NCBI GenBank assembly: GCA_905331475.1
Contig: CAJNYU010001458.1
Span: forward strand, 62,001-126,000
Reading direction: 5' to 3'
Source of the DNA: Rotaria socialis
Taxonomy: Eukaryota > Rotifera > Eurotatoria > Philodinida > Philodinidae
Length of the DNA stretch: 64,000 nt
A program made the translations under genes and the position numbers. Shown here piece by piece: positions 1 through 9,821 of the stretch. The notes beneath the pieces are model-generated. The model was not told the origin of the DNA. It ran no database searches and was given only the letters and a program-made list of their open reading frames with translations. Positions within the stretch are counted from its first letter, which is position 1. Each line of letters begins with the position of its first letter.

Positions 1-711
1 TTAGTAAAATATATATACTTCACTGGAGATAAATCATAAAATCTTATTTGATCTTTCTAATGATCTTCCATCAAATTCTCGTCAAAACATTTCGGTGGAA
101 TTTCTATTCAAAAAGATAATGCGGCTCTATTTTAACGCTAATATTGAGACACTTTGTAATCATTAAAAATTTTATTAATTTGAAAAGAGTGCATGTGCAA
201 GCTCGTTACATTATTTGCTAATGAGAATATTACTAATTAAAAAGTCAAAATGGCAGGAAATCTGTAGGAAAACAATCAGATAAATTGCTGTAATTAGTTA
301 CTCATTCCAGAGAGCTTCTCTAGTTGATGATTAAATTTTCCGTTAATATTCATGATTTTTTGTGACTTTCTTTTTAAATTTTATTCTCCGTTTGATTCTT
401 TGCACGATGACAGAGCATTTTATCATCGCACAATACTTCGACTTCATTCTTAAAATAAAACTCGATAGCAAACGAATAGGGTTTCTTACAAAGATTTCTA
501 TAGAAAACTTACTGATGTCTCATTCGAAAGAAAAACAATCGAGATTATACGATTTATCTGGGTATAATATCAAATTTTGAAATTATTCAGCCTCATCTAG
601 CGATGTTATCGAGTAACCTAAAATATAATGCAACGAAAAACAAAATAACATTTCGATGTCTACCGAGATCTTTCTTATTCTTCTAATATCACCGAGGCTA
701 TATTTTTCATT

Positions 712-1019
712 NNNNNNNNNNNNNNNNNNNNNNNNNNNNNNNNNNNNNNNNNNNNNNNNNNNNNNNNNNNNNNNNNNNNNNNNNNNNNNNNNNNNNNNNN
801 NNNNNNNNNNNNNNNNNNNNNNNNNNNNNNNNNNNNNNNNNNNNNNNNNNNNNNNNNNNNNNNNNNNNNNNNNNNNNNNNNNNNNNNNNNNNNNNNNNNN
901 NNNNNNNNNNNNNNNNNNNNNNNNNNNNNNNNNNNNNNNNNNNNNNNNNNNNNNNNNNNNNNNNNNNNNNNNNNNNNNNNNNNNNNNNNNNNNNNNNNNN
1001 NNNNNNNNNNNNNNNNNNN
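712..1019. other. Assembly gap (308 N)
   Basis: A run of N that hides the 5' exons of the first ferritin gene. The corresponding 5' part of the intact paralogue (ATG to the EEQEH motif) spans about 340 bp, so the gap is about the right size to contain it. The 711 bases upstream show no recognisable coding signal. Confidence 0.98.
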
Positions 1020-1531
1020 GCCAAGGAAGAATTCGAACATGCCAACAAGTTCATGGAATATCAAAATAAACGTGGTGGTACTGTTGTACTTTTGGACATC
1101 AAGGTTTGATAATTAGTTTATTTTCCTTGCTTGTAATAATGATCTTATTTTCTGAAATTTAGAAACCAACACAACAAAGCTGGGCCTCGCCTCTTGAAGC
1201 GCACCAAACAGGTTTACAATTAGAGAAGGATGTTTACCAAGCATTACTCGAATTACATGCCACGGCTTCAAAACACGCGTATGAATTTTGATTAGAGTCT
1301 CATCTATAAATATATTAAATTTTGTTCTAGTGATCCGCATCTGACGAATTATCTTGAAGATGAGTTCCTCGATGAACAGGTGACGTAATATTTTCTTCTA
1401 TAATCTTTTTCTAATCTTTTGTTTTTCTACAGGTCGAATCAATCAAACAATATGCTGAAAACATCGTCAACTTACGTCGTGTTGGCGCTGGTCTTGGTGA
1501 ATACATTTTCGACAAGCATGTTAAAGACTAA
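1020..1531 (+). CDS. FTH: Ferritin heavy-chain-like, 5' end lost in gap (partial)
   Basis: This is the C-terminal two thirds of a ferritin, the iron-storage cage subunit that oxidises Fe(II). Exons visible: 1020-1103, 1163-1278, 1331-1379 and 1433-1531, with GT-AG introns of 51-59 bp. The peptide begins at the ferroxidase helix (EEFEHANKFM, giving Glu, Glu and His ligands), continues through [15 protein letters not shown] (helix C Glu) and DEFLDEQ (Gln ligand), and ends FDKHVKD. The three visible introns lie at the same positions as in the intact paralogue at 8472-9315, so the two are tandem duplicates separated by about 7 kb. An AATAAA follows at 1715-1720. The first exons fall in the 308-bp gap, so the start cannot be set. 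Confidence 0.9.
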
Positions 1532-1539
1532 AATGTCAA

Positions 1540-2625
1540 CAACCAACGACTATAAGAACATTTTCGTCCCACATGCTTTCTTCATTAACAAAAAATATGA
1601 AAATCTACGTTTCATCAGTTCATCCTGTTTTTTTTTGATTATTCTAACATCCATTTTTATCAATTGAATCAATCCTTTTTTCTCCATGTCATCGTGATTC
1701 TATATTGAAAAATCAATAAAGCAAAAGAGCATATTTTCGACATCGATATAAAATATCTTTGTTGAAAAATTAATGACATATAAAAATACTAATGAGTCAT
1801 TTATTTCGTTGTTTAATACGTTCTATTGAAAAATTAATGGCATCAGTAAAAATTAGTGCTTTTACATATTTTATGTTTTATCATCGAGTCTTATGAATAT
1901 CGAAGAGACGTTTGCGCTTCTGATCACTATCACTAATGAGATAGAGTTATGCACAAAAACAAATAATTATTTGCTCATCAGATAAGGAGCCGTAACGTTT
2001 TTCGTGTTTCGATAAACAAATATTGGTGACGTTTGTAGTAGGGGCGCATGTGTTTGTACTAAAATGTTTACAAATGACGATCAATATTGCGCATTTCTGA
2101 ATGCACGATCGATTTATGATTCGATATTTTCATGTCGCTATGAAGCAACTATTTCAATTTTAAGACACGCATTATTTTATCAGTCTCTTAGAGAAAAATT
2201 AGTCTCCGTACTTGTGAATAGAATTTTGGTGTTTCATAGACAGTATCCATCTGACTTCGTTTTTTTCCCGTGTAGTTCGATAGATGATTGCTTGAACGTC
2301 GATTGGTATTAATTGAATGTATCGATATCATTCTAAGATAAAATGAAGCTTTTTTTTATGGGTGTCTCGATTGACGCAGTTGGTTTGACAATGCGTGAAC
2401 TATGAGACAAAGATTATACTTTTCTGACTAATATTTGAAAATGATGTTCGTTGATTGAAGTAGACTAATGACATTTGTCAACCAATATTAGTGCTCGTTG
2501 TATTTTACATCGATTTGAGTCAAACACCCACCCACGGTTCAACTACGGGCAAATAATTGATTGTTTGCAAGATCGTTGCTTTTACTGGTTCATTCAATGC
2601 TATTCATTAACATGTTGGAAGTAGA
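1540..2625. other. Gene-free stretch after ferritin
   Basis: A+T-rich sequence with the ferritin 3' UTR and its poly-A signal at the start. A short open frame at 2064-2312 has no start context, no splice partners and no recognised similarity. I see no gene here. Confidence 0.6.
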
Positions 2626-3507
2626 GGTGTAAGCTAGAATCCCGCAGGGCAGGACAGAGTAAGGTTACAAAAAAATATTTAGGGTATAAGTAGGGTGTAG
2701 TTCACACAAATAAGAATTTTACAGAGTAGAACTTAATATATATTTCTGACATCTTTTTGATCAAAAACAGTGTTAGTCGTGATATCATAATCTATCTTCA
2801 TTAGATAGAATAACGCCAAACGGAAAACGATGACATATTTTTTAGTACTATTTTTTACATAAGCTGGCGAGTTCAGTCACTTTTGCTTATTTGTCGAGTA
2901 AATGCGCATGTAAATGTAATAAAAAATGTCTTCGAAATCATCTCGACATGAACGTATTTTTAGTGCAAACGGGCGAATTTTGATAGAGAGAAGGCAACAT
3001 TTAAGTGGTGATGTTGTAAATGACATTTTATTTTTAAGAAACTTTCGAAATATTTATTAATTTTGCATTTGATTCTCGTTGAAAATCAATAAAATATATT
3101 GAAACAAAGTGAAGAAAAACTTCACGCTGACTTTTACTTGAACCTGAAACTAACTATAAGGATATGATAGGGCGTAAAATGAAAAATCTCTGTGGTAGGG
3201 CAGGGCTATGGTGCAAAAAAAGTCTTAACCTGCAGGACTCTAATGTAAGCCGACGCCTCGGTGAGTGGCGGCGGCGGCGGCTCAAAATCTCTAGAAGCTA
3301 TTTTAAAAAATTTTCATAGTTTTGAAAATTATGTAACATAAAAGGGAAAAATGATAATATAGAACGTTCTTATTAGGAGTTTGATCAGAAGAATCCTGAA
3401 GCGTGTTTCTGAGTATCGAAAATATTCAAAAATTTAGCATTCCTGCGCATATGACGGCGGCGGCTCGAAAGTTAAAAACGTTTTGGTCCATCGGCGGCGG
3501 CTTACAC
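2626..3507. repeat. GC-rich inverted-repeat element(s), probably nested MITEs
   Basis: The segment opens with GGTGTAAGC (2626) and closes with the reverse complement GCTTACACC (about 3499-3509). A second internal copy of the terminus, TGTAAGCCG, starts at 3244 and leads into a CGG-rich tract, which is mirrored by a CGGCGGCGG tract before the right end. The left part also carries CTAGAATCCCGCAGG (2634-2648), which is mirrored imperfectly near 3227-3243. This fits one short element (3244-3507) inserted in, or abutting, a related longer one (2626-about 3243). There is no transposase frame. The CGG tracts stand out sharply from the A+T-rich surroundings. Confidence 0.5.
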
Positions 3508-4740
3508 CGCTAGTTGGTGCCAAAATTCTGTTTGAGTCTTGTTTTTAACATAGTTCTATAATGAACTGTCCTAGCCATCTGATCTTTGTTTCGGTTAGAA
3601 AGACCACAGTGTCTAGTGCATTTTTACACCTTTCATCAAGGGTAAAATAAATGATTTAACAAAATCAGTTTGTATTTACACTTCTCATCGTTTCGATTAC
3701 AATGTAGGAAATAAATTATATTCTGAGCGCATGGTTATCAGAAAGAAATCTCAGTGAATTCTTGATCGCACTATATTATTTGAGCATGAAGATAGGTTTT
3801 ATTCAGCTGAAATATTATCTTCGTGTTGTTAATCGTATACTCGTCTATTCATTATTTGGTATGTCAGATCAATTATTTAGATACTCGAAGATAAAGGCTC
3901 AAAGAAATTTTTTCGGATAAGAATATTCTTGCCGAAGATGCACAAGTGGTTTTCGGTACTATTTTGGATGCAAGGCTCTTCTCTAAGTATAATGATTGAG
4001 CCACTTCCAATCGATATTTGAGCATCAGCTTTATGAAACGCGTGCACGTATACTTTCGCTGAAACGACTTCATTGTTTCATTTAATATCAAACAAAACAG
4101 CAATGCCAATATTTTTGTCTCATATACTTTATGAATTTGACGCTTTCTTTTAAGAGACCAATACATGTAGATGTAGTAGTACCGATCGAGTTCTTTATTT
4201 GCCATACTTTACTCTTACCAATTAATAATGCATGAATTGTTATTTAATGTTTGTTTCTCATAATTTCCTACGTAACGCTCGCTCTTTCTTATTGAATAAC
4301 CATTTCCTATTACGAAACCTATACATCTGTCTCCATTCATCACTGGAATTATTTTTATTCTTGCATTTCTTTCTCTTCTGTTGGGTGAATAAAGTTGCCC
4401 TTTTTATGTAAACGGTGCAATGGTATGGTGTCAACGAGTAGAATAAAATGTAATATCATTCACACTACCATCTCTTCTATCAGAAATCGTCGCCGTAGAA
4501 AGATATAAGACCACAAAATACAGTTTTCAAATCAGCGGATTTAGATGGCTCAATGATGCGCTTTTTTCTATTACGATTTCTTTTGTTGTCCTGAGTTAGT
4601 GAAACGATCTTTGCAGTATATTTTACCAACTGCATATATTCTTGCAATTCTGTTTTGTAACAGTTAGTCCAACACTACTTTCTTATAGTTTGAAATTAAA
4701 CTAAAATGCAATGTATTTTTAGAGATTTATTATAGTAGGA
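3508..4740. other. Intergenic, nothing recognised
   Basis: A+T-rich sequence upstream of the decayed LRR gene. The only longer frame (minus strand, 3873-4205) lacks splice signals, domain motifs and a promoter, and I treat it as chance. Confidence 0.5.
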
Positions 4741-6300
4741 ATGAAATTAATTGCGTTATCAGTATTTTTACAGCTATGACTCATCGATTTTCACGGTAGG
4801 TCGCATTGTTGTTTGTACATGGAAAAGCTTAGTTTCATTGATTTCCTTTTTCTTTATTCAGTTACCGATGCAACGCTTAATTGTTCGGTAGGTGCGAATG
4901 AACTTGACCTGATCAACTTGAATCCATTCTTCGTGCGCCTTAATCTATCACCAAATCGGACATCAGTTGAGTATGATACAGAATTACAACAAATTAAAAA
5001 AATGATTGTTGTCGATAATAAAAACCCATCAACCAATGTATTCTGTTTAAAAAATCTGCGATCGCTGCAATTGATCAATACTAATCTTTCGCTATTACCG
5101 GACATTAGTAATTTGAAAAATTTAGAATTGTTACAAATCGAATCCACTTACACATTAATTAAATATTATATACCATCTGAAATTGGAGAACTGGCACGTT
5201 TATCTGGATTAATATTGAGGAACATTTACAATCTTACTTATCTGCCAGGTGAAAGTGGACAATGGCAATCATTAACTTTAGCACAACTTCCAAGTCTACA
5301 AAATATTCCGCGTATCAGCATGGGTAATTTAAGTAAACTACGCGCATTGAGCTTAGAGGATATACCAAAATTAGCAGTGCTTCCAAGTCCAATGGAAAAT
5401 TTTCAACAATTGAACACATTCATTTAAAAAAAATACAAGAATTATCAACATTTACAATATCATCGAATTCAGCAATGCGTTCAATTGAAATAAAAGATAT
5501 GATTAAATTATCTTCGTTAGAAATTACGGGGAATGAAATTTTGGAAAAATTAACTCTTCAAAACCTTATTTCGTTAAGGAATTTATCATTGAACGCGAAT
5601 CAATATCAACAATATACTGTCGAAACCTGAAAGCGATCAATTTCAAGAATTTTAATTCTCTAACTACTTTTAATTCGGCTCCAGATAATCGACTTGAATT
5701 CGTTTCATTCGGAAATGCACCATCATTAACAGTTGTAAATTTACGTTGCAACTCTCATCTCCAAACAATTATGTTCATTGATGCACCTAGAATGAAACAC
5801 CTTGATCTGTTCCACTGTCAATTCACTTCGTTTCCTGTCAGTATTTTGACATTGACATCCCTAGAAATATTGAATATGCAATATAACAAACTTTCATCAC
5901 TACCAGTCACGATATCAACAGACTTAGCCGATTTGAAAGTGCTCACTCTAGCGAGTAATCAGTTGAAAGGAAACATTATTCAACCTCCGCTTATTTATCT
6001 TCGTGAACTTGATATGAGCTCCAATTCTTTGACTATCGTGGACGATATTGGTGAATATAGACTATTAGAAAAACTTGTATTAGATAGTAATGCAATTAAA
6101 TCAATCGCTGTGGAAATTTGAAACTTTCGACAGTACTACAATCATTATCCATCCGATCGAACCAATTGAGTTCTATTCCACATTCGTTGACTAATATGAG
6201 AGCACTGCAATATATTTATGCTACTCAAAACTACAACTACGATGGGCGATACTACCGTCAACGATTGTTTGAAGTAACTTCGATTCGACTATCAGTCTGA
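4741..6300 (+). pseudogene. Secreted leucine-rich-repeat protein, decayed
   Basis: Repeated LxxLxLxxNxL units typical of extracellular or receptor LRR proteins run from about 4900 to 6250 (for example LRSLQLINTNLSLLP, LEILNMQYNKLSSLP and LQSLSIRSNQLSSIP). A first exon at 4741-4795 encodes a hydrophobic signal-peptide start (MKLIALSVFLQL) and joins through a 66-bp GT-AG intron (4796-4861) to the LRR exon. The frame is broken: a TGA lies at the end of the signal-peptide segment, and the LRR frame changes near 5427 (in an A-run), near 5620 and near 6118. Each new frame resumes recognisable LRRs, so this is a once-functional gene that has accumulated at least four lesions, unless some are assembly errors. 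It sits between the two ferritin paralogues. I see no kinase or other C-terminal domain. Confidence 0.75.
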
Positions 6301-8304
6301 TAGGAGAATCAAGTTGGTTCACCATTAAATGAACTACGTTTATTGAAAAATAAAAAGGTTATTTGCGAACCTCGCTTTGACGGAAATGTTGAAAAGTAGA
6401 GGAAAGTTCTTTGTAATCTTTTTTTTTTGATTTAGTAGGAAATACACGCTCATGTCCTCTGATATTTTTATCATTCGTAGAATTGCTGAAAATCAGGCTG
6501 TGGGTTGAGGTTTATATTCCAACACTTAATATTCTCCTGAAGTATCTCATAAAAAGCTAATTAAAAATAGATATCATTGTGCACATTAAAAAAATCGAGT
6601 ATTCTTCAGCATTCTTCGTATTTGCCCACTGTGGTGAATATACAGATCATATATGTAACAGACAACGAGATCAGTAGTAAAACGAATACAACTATTTATT
6701 AATGGCCATTTATTCGAACGCATTTTATCGAATATCTGCCGATGTGCACATTTTTCTCATAAAATAATTGATGTAAAAAATATGATCATGTCATAAATGT
6801 GTTTTAAACAGAGTCGAATACGATAACAATGCGGAAACTATCTTAAGCAAGTAAACAATCACACACTCATGCACTATGTTGTCTCCAATGGAGATATTTG
6901 TAGTCACGGTGTAGTTCTTCGAAATAAAGTATTTTCAGAACAAGTCAATCTTCAAACGAAAGGACGCAATAGAATTGATTCAAATCGATTATTCCAACCG
7001 TCATAAGTAGCTTTTTCTGAACTGGCGAGTCAACGAGTCAGTTTTCAATATTGTTACCGTGCTCAAGGCGATAGACTATTTCATCCTCTAGGATTCGGAA
7101 AGTCCTGACAGACAAAGGAAAATATTTACGCGAAGGCCGTAGCCAATATTATCTATGTTGTTCTTGTTTCCAATGAAATGAATAAACTTTCAGAATATAC
7201 TCGCCTAACAGTTTAGCCATTCTCGAGATCCGTGGAAGTCTAATTTTTTAAACTTTTCTCTACCTCAGTAAAGGACAAAATATTAGGAAAATAGATATTG
7301 TGATAAGAACATCGAGAAAGTTCTGCATTATGATCTTTGTTTTAAATTTCTTGGTCGAATTCGATTGCAAAACTGTTGCATTCACTATTTTAGATGAGTC
7401 AAATTTAACCTTTCCGTCAAAAAAAACTATAATAGGTATACTGAAGCGAATTAGATTTACATCCGATTGAATGTACGAAATCAAACATTGAAAAATATCT
7501 AACGTAAATATCGTCACATGAAACTTGGTTATACAAACATTAAATTCTAAACTATCGGTAAAACAAAAATCTTTTTTTGCCTTAATGAGAAGCTTAAAGT
7601 GCATGAGCTTCTTCGCTAATTTTGTTTTGGTAGTCGCTTTTCAATAAAAACTCTAAGTGCAATATGTATTCATGGTTGCTGCTGATATAACCTTCTGCGC
7701 TCACACTTTTATCTTCTCTAAATTTTTCGAACAAGGGGTCAGGAGCGAAAACAAAAGGGATTTACATTATGATATTTTCAAGCACTGAATTTCCTACTGC
7801 ATAATCGATCCATTTCAATACGACGAAACATGCTCGAATGATTGTATAGTAGCGATAATATCTTTTTGTTTTCATGTACTTTTAGCATGCAAGAACCGCC
7901 TACTTTATTTATGATTATTCTTCATAGCTATGCTTTTCTTAATATTGTAAAACTATTTCAATTTTAACCGTTCTTTCTTCTCCGAAGAAAATGTGTTTAT
8001 CACATTCCGATCCTGTTTTTCCTCTTTTTCTTTTCTGAAATATTTCCAATCAATATATATATATATATATATTATAGTAGTAGGGCTCGTTGTTTTCCAT
8101 ACTTTCCCGTAAACTCAATCGCCAATCAAGTACTAGTAAAGTTCATGTAGGAAGAAAAAAAGAAACTTTTCATTCGCTCGCTACTGTGGATCGATTTAGA
8201 AATTTAGTAGAAAAATCATCTAGGCGAATAATTACGATGGATAACATGTAAAGGGGTTTATGTTCTCTTTCTTTCTCTCTCGTTTTTCTCTTTTTCAGTC
8301 ATTG
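6301..8304. other. Intergenic, simple repeats only
   Basis: About 2 kb without a supported gene. It contains a (TA)n microsatellite near 8055-8075. A 114-codon minus-strand frame (7260-7604) has no splice or promoter context and no recognised motif. Confidence 0.55.
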
Positions 8305-8313
8305 TATAAATAA
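8305..8313 (+). promoter_or_regulatory. TATA box of the intact ferritin gene
   Basis: TATAAATAA lies 159 bp before the ferritin ATG and follows a pyrimidine-rich tract, so transcription would start around 8335-8340. I looked for an iron-responsive-element hairpin with a CAGTGN loop between here and the ATG and found none, so translational control by IRP is not supported. Confidence 0.5.
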
Positions 8314-8471
8314 GAATGTTTCTTTTCATTTTACATTAGTAAATTGGTCGATTTGTTTTGCAACAGCAGCGACTGTTCGTTACGAATCGTATTTATTAAA
8401 ACATCACGTTACTTTCAAGGAAATCTTCCCACACTTCAATCAAGAAAAAGTAGTTCATTTCGAATACCACA

Positions 8472-9315
8472 ATGGAGAAAAAAAATGAAACACAACAACC
8501 TGGTACTCAATCGGGTTTCATCTCATCAAACCAACCCTCGGAAGATTTGGTTCGATTGTATGTTTTTTTATTTTAAAAGTTTTCCTATTGAAAATATTTT
8601 CCTTTTCTTTAGTAATTATCATTTAGATAATGAAGGTTTAATCAATCGTCAAATCAATTTGGAATTACATGCTAGTTATGTTTACATGGCTATGGCACAT
8701 TATTTTAATCGTCCTAATGTTGCTTTAAAGGGTTTGAATCAAAGAAAAAGTGTTTGTTTAAATTGAACTTTTATCATTCATATAGGACATTATGATTTTT
8801 TTCAAAAAATGTCAAAAGAGGAACAAGAACATGCCAATAAATTTATGGAATATCAAAATAAACGTGGTGGTACTATCGTACTTTTGGATCTAAAGGTTAG
8901 ACTTTTTCGTAACTAAAACAAAAAAATCTTTCTTTTCAAATTTAGAAACCGCAACAACAAAGTTGGCGTTCTCCTCTCGAAGCTCATGAAATGGCGTTAC
9001 AATTGGAAAAGGATGTTTATCAAGCATTACTTGAAATTCATACTTCTGCTACCGAGCATCAGTATGAGATTCGATTCATTTTTGTATTTATAATTATATC
9101 ATGTTCTGTTCTAGTGATCCACATCTTACAAATTTTCTTGAAGATGAATTTCTTAATGAACAGGTAACTGTTTGATTGGTGTCGAAATCTTTTTCAATTT
9201 TTACTTTTTTCAGGTTAAATCACTCGATGAATTCGCTCGTTACATTACCAACTTGCGTCGTGCTGGCCCTGGTCTTGGCGAATATATTTTTGACAAAGAA
9301 GAACTTCAAGAATAA
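8472..9315 (+). CDS. FTH: Ferritin heavy-chain-like subunit (ferroxidase type)
   Basis: A complete ferritin of 193 aa, the subunit of the 24-mer iron-storage shell. Exons: 8472-8557, 8613-8731, 8786-8895, 8946-9061, 9115-9163 and 9214-9315; their sum is 582 nt, in frame. All H-chain ferroxidase ligands are visible: Glu and Tyr in [11 protein letters not shown], the Glu-Glu-His set in [10 protein letters not shown], Glu in LQLEKDVY and Gln in FLNEQVK. It is therefore an oxidising H-type subunit. The N-terminal extension of about 20 residues ([14 protein letters not shown]) is polar with no signal peptide, which suggests a cytosolic protein. The intron positions match those visible in the partial copy at 1020-1531. 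The TATA box is at 8305, and AATAAA motifs follow the stop. Confidence 0.95.
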
Positions 9316-9821
9316 ATATGTCATCTCAAAGCAATACAAGAATATTTTTTTCTGCATAAAAACTCATTTTTCATTGATCCATTAAATCTATTCATATATT
9401 AATAAAAATAAAAAACATCATTTCAACACCCGTACAAAAGTATCATTTTTTTGTCTAACACAGAAAAATATAGAAATGAATTATGTTGCTCTTTATCAAA
9501 AATCTTAAAGAATATATTGCTTCTTTAAACTGCGTTTTGAATACACTTATATCGAAGCAAACCAATAATCAGTACTGAATTTGTCTTACACTATTGATAA
9601 GCTCATAAATAACATTGTTAAAAACTCTTGTAGCAGTCTGTGGAAGTATTCCACAAAAGAATCGATGTATATTATTTTTAAGGGTGACATCTACTGCCAT
9701 CTATTGGACGGATTGTTCATTATCGCAGCCTCTCGGCCAATAATCTGCAAGTGTAAACAAAGATTTTCGTATATAGTACATTTCATCATCTGACGTACTA
9801 CCCTAGTAAAATAAGGAAACC
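9316..9821. other. Intergenic between ferritin and SMARCD
   Basis: About 500 bp holding the ferritin 3' UTR with several AATAAA-type motifs and the presumed SMARCD promoter. No further gene or repeat is seen. Confidence 0.5.

Noticed and set aside
656-1069. Long open frames across the N run on both strands
   Set aside because: They are read through unknown bases and carry no real sequence.
2064-2312. 82-codon plus-strand frame
   Set aside because: Too short, no partner exons and no similarity that I recognise.
3873-4205. 110-codon minus-strand frame
   Set aside because: No splice sites, promoter or motif, and composition like its non-coding surroundings.
7260-7604. 114-codon minus-strand frame with a hydrophobic end
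   Set aside because: It stands alone in a 2-kb gene-free stretch without gene-like codon use or a recognisable domain.
8305-8471. Iron-responsive element upstream of ferritin
   Set aside because: No hairpin with a CAGTGN loop could be drawn. CAGTCA near 8296 does not fit the consensus.
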